Shown: piece after piece, positions 1 through 7,044 of the stretch | Layout: each line of letters opens with the position of its first letter | How positions within the stretch are numbered: the stretch's first letter is position 1 | Assembly (NCBI GenBank): GCA_947364395.1 | Contig: CANASS010000031.1 | Location: forward strand, 1 to 25,712 | DNA: 25,712 nt | Direction of reading: 5' to 3' | Origin: an uncultured bacterium | GTDB taxonomy: Bacteria > Bacillota > Clostridia > Oscillospirales > Oscillospiraceae | The notes under the pieces: model-generated | Database searches by the model: none | Seen by the model: the letters and a program-made list of their open reading frames with translations, nothing else | What the model was told of the DNA's origin: nothing | Translations under genes and position numbers: made by a program

Positions 1-220
1 CCTCCTTCACCAGCAGGGGGATGCGGCCGGAGTGGTCGATGTGGGCGTGGGTGACCACCACGTCGTCAATGTAGCCGGGGGAAAAATCCAGCTCCCGGTT
101 GTCCCGCTCGTCCCGCCCCTGCTGGAGCCCGCAGTCCACCAGAACCTTGTGCCCGTTGGCCTCCACACAGTGGCAGCTACCTGTCACCGCTTTAGCCGCG
201 CCGAAAAATGTAAGTTTCAC
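1..220 (-). CDS. MBL-fold metallohydrolase, probable beta-CASP ribonuclease (5' part only)
   Basis: Partial gene reading leftwards and cut by the window start; about 73 N-terminal residues are visible. The start is a GTG at 220-218, preceded by a good Shine-Dalgarno (GGAGGTG on the minus strand, about 228-234). The protein opens with a first strand ending FFGAAKAVTGSCH, then LVDCGLQQGRD, and has the metal-binding motif THAHIDHSGRIPLL, the HxHxDH signature of zinc-dependent metallo-beta-lactamase-fold enzymes. The Gly-Ala-x-x-x-Val-Thr-Gly-Ser opening and the HxHxDHxGRIPLL context are typical of the beta-CASP RNase/CPSF-like subfamily that acts on RNA. The beta-CASP domain itself lies outside the window, so the subfamily is inferred. 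It is divergent from the c-di-GMP gene and has its own promoter; nothing ties it functionally to the flagellar genes. Confidence 0.85.
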   Translation of the reverse strand, partial: MKLTFFGAAKAVTGSCHCVEANGHKVLVDCGLQQGRDERDNRELDFSPGYIDDVVVTHAHIDHSGRIPLLVKE

Positions 221-246
221 TAAAAAGCACCTCCACGCGCCGATAT
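221..246 (+). promoter_or_regulatory. Sigma-28/SigD-type promoter facing the c-di-GMP operon
   Basis: TAAA at 221-224, a 14-base spacer, then GCCGATAT at 239-246. This exactly matches the consensus TAAA-N14-16-GCCGATAT of the flagellar/chemotaxis sigma factor SigD known from Bacillus. It points toward the REC-HD-GYP-GGDEF gene; transcription would start near 253 and cross the divergent MBL promoter. It overlaps the ribosome site of the MBL gene on the other strand. No sigma-28 gene is in the window, so its use is inferred. Confidence 0.55.
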
Positions 247-270
247 ACATTGTCTAATATCCCTAACCGC

Positions 271-299
271 ATTGTATACCACCTCTGAGGAAATGTAAA
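271..299 (-). promoter_or_regulatory. Sigma-A promoter of the MBL-fold gene
   Basis: On the minus strand, TTTACA (294-299) and TACAAT (271-276) are separated by 17 bases. Each hexamer matches the housekeeping consensus at 5 of 6 positions. Transcription would begin near 264, giving a leader of about 45 nt before the GTG start. Confidence 0.7.
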
Positions 300-353
300 G
301 GAAAACCTTATCAATTTTTGGAAAAATCCCCCGGACAATTTCAAAAAACCCGC

Positions 354-383
354 TTGTCTTTCCCCATCTCCCTGTGCTATAAT
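354..383 (+). promoter_or_regulatory. Sigma-A promoter of the c-di-GMP/phosphorelay operon
   Basis: TTGTCT (354-359, 4 of 6 consensus) and a perfect TATAAT (378-383) lie 18 bases apart; a TG one base upstream of the -10 makes it an extended -10. The leader to the start codon is about 100 nt and contains a GC-rich hairpin (CGCCGGG 412-418 with CCCGGCG 424-430). The 14-base core TGTGCTATAATGCA recurs in the flgB promoter. Confidence 0.7.
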
Positions 384-490
384 GCAAATATCATGACGGC
401 TTGCGCCCTTCCGCCGGGAACCGCCCGGCGCGGACGGAACCGCTCCAGGGCGGACGGCCAACTGCCAGGCTTAAAAAGGGGATGGATGCC

Positions 491-2602
491 TTGACACAAA
501 CAGCCAACAGACAGACAATACTCATCGTAGATGATTCAGAGATGAACCGCGCCATCCTGGCGGATATGCTGGGAAACGAGTTCGACATCCTGGAGGCGGA
601 AAACGGCCTGGAGGGCGTGGCCATGCTGCAAAAGCATGGTCCGGAGATCTCCCTTGTGCTGCTGGATATCGTCATGCCGGAGATGGACGGCTTCGGCGTG
701 CTGAACATGATGAATAAATATCACTGGATCGAGGACATCCCTGTGATTATGATCTCGGCGGAGCGGGGGTCCGGCCACATCGAGCGGGCCTTCGAGCTGG
801 GCATCACCGATTTCATCTCCCGGCCCTTCGACGCGCTCATCGTCCGGCACCGGGTGGTGAACACCATCCTGCTCTACGCCAAGCAGAAGAAGCTGACCGC
901 CATGGTGGCCGAGCAGATCTATGAGAAAGAGCACCGCAGCAGCCTGATGATCGACATACTCAGCCACATCGTGGAGTTCCGCAACGGCGAGAGCGGGCTT
1001 CATGTGCAGCACGTACATACCCTCACCGAGACCCTGCTGAAGGTGGTGGTGCAGAAAACGGACAAGTACCACCTGACCCAGACGGACATCACCGTCATCA
1101 GCACCGCCTCCGCCCTCCACGACGTGGGCAAGATCGCCATACCCGAGGAGGTGCTCAATAAGCCGGGCCGCCTCACCGAGGAGGAGTTCGCCATCATGAA
1201 GACCCACTCCCTGGTGGGCGCCAACATGCTGGAGGCCCTTCCCTCCTACCAAAACGAGCCCCTGGTCCGCTTCGCTTACCAGATCTGCCGCTGGCACCAC
1301 GAGCGGTGGGACGGGCGGGGCTATCCCGACGGGCTCAAGGGGGACGAGATCCCCATTTCCGCCCAGATCGTGGCCCTGGCCGACGTGTACGACGCCCTCA
1401 CCTCCCAGCGGGTATATAAGCCCGCCTTCAGCCACGAAAAGGCGGTGGACATGATCCTCAACGGGGAGTGCGGCACCTTCAACCCCCTGCTGATGGACTG
1501 CCTGCGGGACTGTGCCGACGACATTCCCCGGGCCCTGAGCGGCGACAACTTCGAGGAGCGCAGCCGCCGGGAGCTGCAAAACGTGGCCCGGGAGCTGCAC
1601 AGGCATAAGGAGCTCACCGCCTCCGAACGCACCCTGGAGCTGCTGGAGCACGAGCGGATGAAGTACAGCTTCTTCGCCTCCCTCACCCAGGAGATCCAGT
1701 TCGAGTACACCGTCACCCCCTCCTCCCTCATCCTCAGCACCTGGGGGGCGGAGCGGCTGGACCTGCCCGAGGTGCTCATGGACCCCTACCAGAGCATGGA
1801 GGCAAACGCCATCATCAGCACCGCCGACCGGGACAGCCTGGCCGACACCCTCCACTCCACCACGCCGGGCAACCCGGTGGTCACCTATGACTGCAAGCTT
1901 CACCTGGACGGGGAGGACCGTTGGCACCGCATCATCGCCCGGGCCTCCTGGTCCTCCGAGGAGCCCCCCCGGTACACCGGCTGCATCGGCAAGGCGCTGG
2001 ACACCCACTCCTCCCGCCTCCAGATGGAGCATCTGGAGCAGGAGGCCTCCCACGACGCCCTCACCGGACTCATCAACCGGGCCTACGCCAGAAAGCGGAT
2101 CGCCGAGCGCCTGGCGGACCGGCCCGCAAGCCGTTACGCCCTGGCCATCCTGGACCTGGACTATTTCAAGTCCGCCAACGACACCTACGGCCACATGTTC
2201 GGCGACCAGGTGCTGAAATTCCTGGCGGAGCGGATGCGCCGCAGCATCCGCGGGGGCGACATCGCCGCCCGGGTGGGCGGGGACGAGTTCCTCATCTTCC
2301 TGGAGTACAAGGACGATCTGGAGTCCACCATCGAGGGCATCTACAACCGGGTGAGCGGCGGCGTCTACGAGGACTTCACCATTTCGGTGAGCATGGGCGT
2401 GGCCAGCACGGAGATCGCGGAGGGAGACTATGAGACCCTGTTCCGCTGCGCGGACGAGGCGCTCTATGTGGTGAAGAACAGCGGCAAGGGCCATTACAGC
2501 TACTATCAGAAGGAACACGCCCCGGTGGGCGCGGATATTTCGGCGGTCTCCCCCATCGACAGCGAGGAGTCCGCACACGACAGCGAGGAGGCGCCCAAAT
2601 GA
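491..2602 (+). CDS. Response regulator with HD-GYP phosphodiesterase, PAS and GGDEF cyclase domains
   Basis: A 703-residue cytoplasmic c-di-GMP enzyme controlled by phosphorylation. Domain order: receiver (about residues 10-125, phospho-acceptor Asp59 in LLDIVMPEMDG), HD-GYP phosphodiesterase (about 160-335), a PAS-like segment (about 385-515) and a C-terminal GGDEF cyclase (about 520-680). HD-GYP metal ligands look intact: EFRNGESGLH, H210-D211 in LHDVGKIAIP, MKTH, WHHERWDGRGYPDGLKG and ADVYDAL. The cyclase has an intact GGDEF (596-600), preceded five residues earlier by RGGD, the RxxD inhibitory product-binding site. Both synthesis and hydrolysis of c-di-GMP are therefore plausible. Start: AAAAAGGGG (473-481) abuts an ATG at 482 but stands nine bases before TTG 491, so TTG is preferred; ATG 482 is the alternative. 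It overlaps the next gene by ATGA, implying translational coupling. Confidence 0.9.
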   Translation: MTQTANRQTILIVDDSEMNRAILADMLGNEFDILEAENGLEGVAMLQKHGPEISLVLLDIVMPEMDGFGVLNMMNKYHWIEDIPVIMISAERGSGHIERAFELGITDFISRPFDALIVRHRVVNTILLYAKQKKLTAMVAEQIYEKEHRSSLMIDILSHIVEFRNGESGLHVQHVHTLTETLLKVVVQKTDKYHLTQTDITVISTASALHDVGKIAIPEEVLNKPGRLTEEEFAIMKTHSLVGANMLEALPSYQNEPLVRFAYQICRWHHERWDGRGYPDGLKGDEIPISAQIVALADVYDALTSQRVYKPAFSHEKAVDMILNGECGTFNPLLMDCLRDCADDIPRALSGDNFEERSRRELQNVARELHRHKELTASERTLELLEHERMKYSFFASLTQEIQFEYTVTPSSLILSTWGAERLDLPEVLMDPYQSMEANAIISTADRDSLADTLHSTTPGNPVVTYDCKLHLDGEDRWHRIIARASWSSEEPPRYTGCIGKALDTHSSRLQMEHLEQEASHDALTGLINRAYARKRIAERLADRPASRYALAILDLDYFKSANDTYGHMFGDQVLKFLAERMRRSIRGGDIAARVGGDEFLIFLEYKDDLESTIEGIYNRVSGGVYEDFTISVSMGVASTEIAEGDYETLFRCADEALYVVKNSGKGHYSYYQKEHAPVGADISAVSPIDSEESAHDSEEAPK

Positions 2603-2967
2603 CTTTACAGGAATGTTACGCCGCCATGGGCGGCAGCTATGACGAGGTGATCGGCCGGCTGCGCAGCGAGAAGCTGGTGCAGAAGTTTGTTCTGAAATTT
2701 CTGAACGACGGCAGCTATCAGCTGCTCCAGGACTCTCTGGCGGCCGGGGACCGGGAGGAGGCCTTCCGCTCCGCCCACACCATCAAGGGCGTGTGCGCCA
2801 ATCTGGGGTTCGACGCGCTGCTGGCCTCCAGCGAGGCCCTCACCGAGGCCCTGCGGGACGGCAAGCCTCCCCAGCCCGGCGAGGCTGACCTCATCGCACG
2901 GGTAGAGGCAGACTACGCCCGCACCCGGCAGGCCATCCAGGCCTATCAAGAAGGTGCCGGAGGATGA
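2599..2967 (+). CDS. Free-standing HPt phosphotransfer protein
   Basis: A 122-residue protein with the histidine phosphotransfer signature AHTIKGVCANLG; the phospho-accepting residue is His60. The rest is predicted to be amphipathic helix, as expected for a four-helix HPt bundle. HPt proteins pass phosphate between receiver domains of a phosphorelay. The gene overlaps the upstream regulator (ATGA at 2599-2602) and the downstream hybrid kinase (ATGA at 2964-2967), so the three should be made together. The inferred path is from the second receiver of the kinase, through this His, to the receiver of the c-di-GMP enzyme. Confidence 0.88.
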   Translation: MTLQECYAAMGGSYDEVIGRLRSEKLVQKFVLKFLNDGSYQLLQDSLAAGDREEAFRSAHTIKGVCANLGFDALLASSEALTEALRDGKPPQPGEADLIARVEADYARTRQAIQAYQEGAGG

Positions 2968-5534
2968 AAAATAGAACGACCCGGTTTCTCATCACCAGCT
3001 TGGTCGTGGTCGCCCTGCTCTGTGTCTGCGTGTTCTCTTTCTTCGGCATCCACATGGGCAACCAGAGCGCCCACACCATCAACCAGGTGGGCACCCTGTA
3101 CATGTCCAGCATGAGCCAGCAGATCTCCACTCACTTTGAGAGTATCATCGGCCTGCAGATGAACCAGCTGAAAACGCTGGCGGGCACTGTGTCCTCCGAG
3201 GACATCCACACTGACGCGGCGCTTCAGGAGGAGCTGGCCGTCCAGGCCAGGGCCCGGGACTTCGAGTACGCGGGCTTTTGCTCCAAGGACGGCACCCTGG
3301 AGATGCTCTACGGCTCCCAGCTGCAAATCTCCGATCCCCAGCCCTTTCTGGAATCCCTGAGCCAGGGGCAGGAAAAGGTGGCCATCGGCACCAACGTTCT
3401 GGGTGAAAAGGTGATCCTGCTGGGCGTGCCCTCCCCCCACCCCCCTACGCCGGAGCACGACTGCGCCGCCCTGGTGGTGGGCTTCCCGGTGGAGTACATC
3501 AGCGACAACCTGGCCCTGGAGGAGAACAGCGAGCGGGCCTACTCCTACATCATCCGCAAGGACGGCTCCTTCGTCATCCGCACCGCCGACGCCTACCGCA
3601 ACAACTACTTCGAGCGGGTTCGCGTGGTCTACGACGACGTGAACGGTATGACCCCGGACGAGTACATCCAGGCCCTCTCCGCCGCCATGGGGGAGGATTC
3701 GGACTACTCCAACGAGTTCACCATGGACGGAGAGCGCTACCACCTGTTCTGCACCCATCTGCCCTACTCCGAGTGGTATCTCATCACCTTTATGCCCTAC
3801 GGCACCATGGATTCTGTGGTCAGAAGCTTCAGCCAGGAGTGGGGCTCCCTGACCATCCTCAGCGGGGCCATCATCCTCACCGCCCTGCTCTTGGTGTTCT
3901 TCAAATATTTCGGCCTCACCCGCCAGCAGCTGCATGAGGTAGAGGAGGCCCGTCAGGCCGCCGAGGCCGCCCAGAAGGAGGCCGAACACGCCAACCGGGC
4001 CAAGAGCGAGTTCCTGTCCAACATGAGCCACGACATCCGCACCCCCATGAACGCCATCGTGGGCATGACCGCCATCGCCACCGCCAACATCAACAACACC
4101 GACCAAGTGAAAAACTGCCTGAAAAAGATCGCCCTGTCCAGCAAGCACCTGCTGGGGCTCATCAACGATGTGCTGGATATGTCCAAGATCGAGAGCGGCA
4201 AAATGACGCTGAACATGGACCAGGTGTCCCTGCGGGAGGTGGTGGAGGGCATCGTGTCCATCTGCCAGCCCCAGGTGAGGGCCAAGCGCCAGCACTTCGA
4301 CGTGTTCATCCACGACATCTCCACCGAAAACGTGATCTGCGACAGCGTCCGGCTCAACCAGGTGCTGCTCAACCTGCTGTCCAACGCCATTAAGTTCACC
4401 CCCGACGGCGGGGAGATCCACGTGGCCCTCTACGAAGAGGACTCCCCCAAGGGGGACGATTACGTCCGCATCCATATCCAGGTCCGAGACACCGGCATCG
4501 GCATGTCCGAGGAGTTCAAAAAGCACATATTCGACTCCTTCGCCCGGGAGGACAGCCAGCGGGTTCACCGCACCGAGGGCACCGGCCTGGGCATGTCCAT
4601 CACCAAGTACATTGTGGTGGACGCCATGGGCGGCTCCATCGACATGGACAGCAGGCAGGGCCAGGGCACCACCTTCACCGTCACCCTGGACCTGGAAAAG
4701 GCCCTGGTCATGGAGGAGGACATGATCCTGCCTAACTGGAATATGCTGGTGGTGGACGACGACCGCCAGCTGTGCGAGTCCACCGTGGCCGCCCTGTCCT
4801 CCATCGGCATCACCGCCGAGTGGACCTTGGACGGCGAATCCGCCGTGAACATGGTGGTCAAGCGCCACCGCCGGGGGGACGAGTACCAGATCATCCTGCT
4901 GGACTGGAAGCTGCCCGACATGGACGGCATTGACACCGCCCGCCGCATCCGCCAGGAGCTGGGGGACAAGGTGCCCATCCTTCTCATCTCCGCCTACGAC
5001 TGGGGTGAGATCGAGGACCAGGCCAAGGCGGCGGGCATCACCGGGTTCATCTCCAAGCCCCTGTTCAAGTCCACCCTGTTCAACTCCCTGCGGCAGTTTG
5101 CCGGCCTTCCCGAGATCCAGACAGAGCGCCGGCCCCAGGAGCGCCGCCGGGACCTCACCGGCAAACACATCCTGCTGGCCGAGGACAACGAGCTCAACTG
5201 GGAGATCGCCAACGAACTGCTCAGCGAAGAGGGCCTGGTTCTGGACTGGGCGGAAAACGGCCAGATCTGCGTGGAGATGTTCCAGCAGTCCGCTGCGGGC
5301 TACTACGACGCGGTGCTCATGGACATACGCATGCCCATCATGGGCGGCTACGAGGCCACCCAGGTCATCCGAACGCTGGAGCGCCCCGACCGGGACCTGC
5401 CTATTATCGCCATGACGGCGGACGCCTTCGCCGAGGATGTGAAACGCGCCCTGGACTGCGGCATGAACGCCCACGTGGCCAAACCCGTCGATGTGGACGA
5501 GGTCATGCGCCTGCTGTCCAAATTCATCAAGTGA
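2964..5534 (+). CDS. Membrane hybrid sensor histidine kinase with two receiver domains
   Basis: An 856-residue sensor kinase. A first membrane helix at about residues 8-30 and a second at about 294-316 enclose a roughly 260-residue extracellular sensor region (Cache-like by size and topology; ligand unknown). A short coiled stretch leads to a HisKA domain with His356 in SNMSHDIRTPMNAIVG, then an ATPase domain with N box (LNLLSNAIKFTP), G1 (DTGIGM) and G2 (GTGLGM). Two receivers follow: REC1 with Asp647 in LLDWKLPDMDG, and REC2 with Asp787 in LMDIRMPIMGG. There is no fused HPt; the preceding gene supplies one. The start ATG is directly preceded by GGAGG and overlaps the HPt stop, so expression probably relies on coupling. 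It is the last gene before a strong hairpin. Confidence 0.92.
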   Translation: MKNRTTRFLITSLVVVALLCVCVFSFFGIHMGNQSAHTINQVGTLYMSSMSQQISTHFESIIGLQMNQLKTLAGTVSSEDIHTDAALQEELAVQARARDFEYAGFCSKDGTLEMLYGSQLQISDPQPFLESLSQGQEKVAIGTNVLGEKVILLGVPSPHPPTPEHDCAALVVGFPVEYISDNLALEENSERAYSYIIRKDGSFVIRTADAYRNNYFERVRVVYDDVNGMTPDEYIQALSAAMGEDSDYSNEFTMDGERYHLFCTHLPYSEWYLITFMPYGTMDSVVRSFSQEWGSLTILSGAIILTALLLVFFKYFGLTRQQLHEVEEARQAAEAAQKEAEHANRAKSEFLSNMSHDIRTPMNAIVGMTAIATANINNTDQVKNCLKKIALSSKHLLGLINDVLDMSKIESGKMTLNMDQVSLREVVEGIVSICQPQVRAKRQHFDVFIHDISTENVICDSVRLNQVLLNLLSNAIKFTPDGGEIHVALYEEDSPKGDDYVRIHIQVRDTGIGMSEEFKKHIFDSFAREDSQRVHRTEGTGLGMSITKYIVVDAMGGSIDMDSRQGQGTTFTVTLDLEKALVMEEDMILPNWNMLVVDDDRQLCESTVAALSSIGITAEWTLDGESAVNMVVKRHRRGDEYQIILLDWKLPDMDGIDTARRIRQELGDKVPILLISAYDWGEIEDQAKAAGITGFISKPLFKSTLFNSLRQFAGLPEIQTERRPQERRRDLTGKHILLAEDNELNWEIANELLSEEGLVLDWAENGQICVEMFQQSAAGYYDAVLMDIRMPIMGGYEATQVIRTLERPDRDLPIIAMTADAFAEDVKRALDCGMNAHVAKPVDVDEVMRLLSKFIK

Positions 5535-5549
5535 CCTTCAGGAGCCTCC

Positions 5550-5589
5550 GGCGGCTGCCGGGGGCTCCCGTTTGTCCCCGGCAGCCGCC
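5550..5589 (+). terminator. Strong hairpin ending the phosphorelay operon
   Basis: A perfect 14-bp inverted repeat, GGCGGCTGCCGGGG (5550-5563) with CCCCGGCAGCCGCC (5576-5589) and a 12-nt loop, lies 16 bases after the kinase stop. The tail (CCTTCATTTGTC) is only weakly U-rich, so it may act as an imperfect intrinsic terminator or a 3'-end stabiliser. GGAGCC (5541-5546) can also pair with GGCTCC (5563-5568), a weaker competing fold. Confidence 0.65.
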
Positions 5590-5688
5590 CCTTCATTTGT
5601 CGGGGCCGGAGACATTTGCCAGCCCCTGGAAGCCCTGAAATTCTTTACATTTTGTTTACTTCAACCGAAAAAAGCGATGGGAAAACCC

Positions 5689-5717
5689 TTGTGCTTCCAG
5701 GCCAGTTGTGCTATAAT
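5689..5717 (+). promoter_or_regulatory. Sigma-A promoter of the flagellar operon
   Basis: TTGTGC (5689-5694) and a perfect TATAAT (5712-5717) are 17 bases apart, with the extended -10 dinucleotide TG. The start would be near 5724, giving a leader of about 250 nt before flgB. The -35 is weak (3 of 6), leaving room for activator control. It shares the 14-base core TGTGCTATAATGCA with the promoter at 354-383. No convincing sigma-28 site is seen here. Confidence 0.65.
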
Positions 5718-5742
5718 GCACTCTAAGGATAGTTGCAGTCAA

Positions 5743-5856
5743 CACTTGGGCTGGAGGCCTTCCTGCCGCCCTCAATGACAAGTGCCCCCTCCCAAACCGC
5801 CCAAACGGCCTCTGAAAGGGGCTGTTGTTTTCTGAACCACAACATGTAGTGGGCAC
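5743..5856 (+). promoter_or_regulatory. Structured leader RNA upstream of flgB (possible riboswitch or attenuator)
   Basis: This non-coding leader can form a hairpin closed by CACTTG (5743-5748) and CAAGTG (5779-5784) with an inner GGC/GCC stem. A second hairpin pairs GCCCC (5784-5788) with GGGGC (5818-5822), and a third pairs TGTTGT (5823-5828) with ACAACA (5839-5844). GTGCCC (5782-5787) can alternatively pair with GGGCAC (5851-5856). A terminator-like hairpin follows. The canonical class I c-di-GMP riboswitch motifs are not seen. The RNA class is unknown. Confidence 0.45.
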
Positions 5857-5915
5857 CCCCTCAAACTTGCCATTTTTTGGCAGGGCTTTAGGGGTTGCAT
5901 TTTTCGCGTTTTTCC
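5857..5915 (+). terminator. Terminator-like hairpin inside the flgB leader
   Basis: A long imperfect stem of about 15 pairs: CCCCT (5857-5861) with AGGGG (5890-5894), AAA (5863-5865) with TTT (5887-5889), and CTTGCCA (5866-5872) with TGGCAGG (5878-5884), closing a five-T loop. It is followed by TTGCATTTTTCGCGTTTTTCC. It sits between the promoter and flgB, about 80 nt before the gene, so read-through must be permitted or regulated. AGGGG at 5817-5821 can pair with CCCCT 5857-5861 instead, breaking this hairpin. Confidence 0.6.
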
Positions 5916-5973
5916 TTCATAATGTCTTTACTAAGCTGGTAAATTTGGTTTCCACCGAAAAGGGAGGATTTTT

Positions 5974-6363
5974 ATGGATTTTTTGTCCAGTAATTCCCAG
6001 CTCCTCATGGAGAAGTCCATGGGCTATCTCTGGGCCAAGCAGGCGGCGATTTTGGACAATATTGCCAACGCCGAGACCCCTAAGTACAAAGCCAAGGTGG
6101 TCACCTTCGAGGAAAGCATCCGCACCCAGCTGGAAGAGGCGGCCTCCCGCCCCGAGGGCACCGGCAAGGCGGTGCGGGACATCCTGGAGGACTCCGGCTT
6201 CACCGTGTTCGAGGCCCAGGAGCAGACCCGCATGGACGACAACGGCATCAACGTCACCAGCGAGATGACGGAGATGATCCGCAACGCCTATCAGCAGCAG
6301 TACCTGTACCAGGCCATCAACAAACACTACGGCCTGCTCCGCATGGCCGTCAAGGGCCAGTAA
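5974..6363 (+). CDS. flgB: Flagellar proximal rod protein FlgB
   Basis: A 129-residue rod subunit, exported through the flagellar type III apparatus and placed above the MS ring. The N-terminal heptad-like region includes the family motif LDNIANAETPKYKAK, and the C-terminus (NVTSEMTEMIRNAYQQQ) forms the second half of the paired rod helices. Length is normal for the family. The ribosome site AGGGAGG (about 5960-5966) is well placed for ATG 5974. It is the first gene of the flagellar operon and directly follows the attenuator-like leader. Confidence 0.95.
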   Translation: MDFLSSNSQLLMEKSMGYLWAKQAAILDNIANAETPKYKAKVVTFEESIRTQLEEAASRPEGTGKAVRDILEDSGFTVFEAQEQTRMDDNGINVTSEMTEMIRNAYQQQYLYQAINKHYGLLRMAVKGQ

Positions 6364-6539
6364 GTTAAAAGCGCGGCGCAGACGGCTGCCAGGGGCTTGG
6401 ACCGAAGCAAAGCCGGGCGGAGGGGCGTGCGCAGCGTCCCGCAGGCCAGGCCGAGCCGGAGGGAAAGCCGCCGGACGGTCAGGCGTCCGCGCGTCGCAAT
6501 CACAAAAATTGTCATGTGCTTGATAGGAGGTACATACTT
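6364..6539 (+). repeat. GC-rich noncoding insert between flgB and flgC, possible interspersed repeat
   Basis: A gap of 176 bases between two genes that usually lie within a few dozen bases. From about 6370 to 6498 it is very GC-rich, with no plus-strand gene. It holds two related blocks (AGCCGGGCGGAGGGG near 6411 and CGAGCCGGAGGG near 6451) and a hairpin, CGGACG (6472-6477) with CGTCCG (6484-6489). The last bases (AATTGTCATGTGCTTGATAGGAGGT) return to ordinary upstream sequence with the flgC ribosome site. A second genomic copy would be needed to confirm a repeat. Confidence 0.35.
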
Positions 6540-7010
6540 ATGTCTTTCCTGAATACCATCAACATCATCGGCTCCGGCCTTACCGCCCAGCAGCTGCGCC
6601 TGGACGTGGTGTCGGAAAACGTGACCAACTCCCAGACCACCCGGGTGGAGAACGGCGAGGGCGCCTACCGCCGCAAAATGGTGGTCTTTGAAGCTGTCAG
6701 CGGCCGGAACTCCTTCCGGGCCGCCATGGCCCGGGCGGCCGCGGGCGCGGTGCCCAACGCCGGAGCCGCCCCCAACGCGGGCGGCGTGCGGGTGACCCAG
6801 ATCGTGGAGGACGAGGAGACCCCCATGAAGATGGTGTACGACCCCACCCACCCCGACGCCGACGAGCAGGGCTACCTGGAGCTGCCCAACGTGGACATGG
6901 TGATGGAGATGGCTGACGCCATGGCCGCCTCCCGGGCCTTCGCCTCCAACGTCACCGCGTTCAACACCCTGAAATCCGTCATCTCCAGCGGTCTGGAGAT
7001 CGGCCGCTGA
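6540..7010 (+). CDS. flgC: Flagellar proximal rod protein FlgC
   Basis: A 156-residue rod protein. The start ATG 6540 (protein MSFLNTINIIGSGLTAQQLR) is preceded by AGGAGGT (6525-6531) with eight-base spacing; an upstream in-frame TTG at 6516 has no such site. Recognisable features are the N-terminal rod/hook motif LRLDVVSENVTNSQTTR and the C-terminal PNVDMVMEMADAMAASRAF segment. An Ala/Pro/Gly-rich loop (AAGAVPNAGAAPNAGG, about residues 66-81) interrupts the middle. It acts next to FlgB and FliE in the rod. Confidence 0.95.
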   Translation: MSFLNTINIIGSGLTAQQLRLDVVSENVTNSQTTRVENGEGAYRRKMVVFEAVSGRNSFRAAMARAAAGAVPNAGAAPNAGGVRVTQIVEDEETPMKMVYDPTHPDADEQGYLELPNVDMVMEMADAMAASRAFASNVTAFNTLKSVISSGLEIGR

Positions 7011-7044
7011 GGCCCACCCCACAATGTAAAGGAGAATTACGGCC

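Noticed and set aside
401..490. Upstream TTG start for the REC-HD-GYP-GGDEF gene
   Set aside because: Would add 30 residues of Arg/Pro-rich leader translation with no ribosome site; the region is a GC-rich hairpin leader.
536..2578. 680-residue minus-strand reading frame across the c-di-GMP enzyme gene
   Set aside because: A shadow of the GC-rich plus-strand gene: low-complexity His/Gly/Val/Leu composition, no domains, and a fully convincing protein on the other strand.
2946..5474. 842-residue minus-strand reading frame across the hybrid kinase gene
   Set aside because: Same codon-bias artefact; no recognisable motif, and the plus strand encodes a complete hybrid kinase.
5939..5962. Sigma-28-like TAAA ... 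CCGAAAA directly before flgB
   Set aside because: Spacer about 12 bases and a poor -10; it also overlaps the ribosome site.
5718..5973. Class I c-di-GMP (GEMM) riboswitch before flgB
   Set aside because: Expected from context, but the conserved class I core elements and tetraloop-receptor pattern are not visible; left as an unassigned leader.
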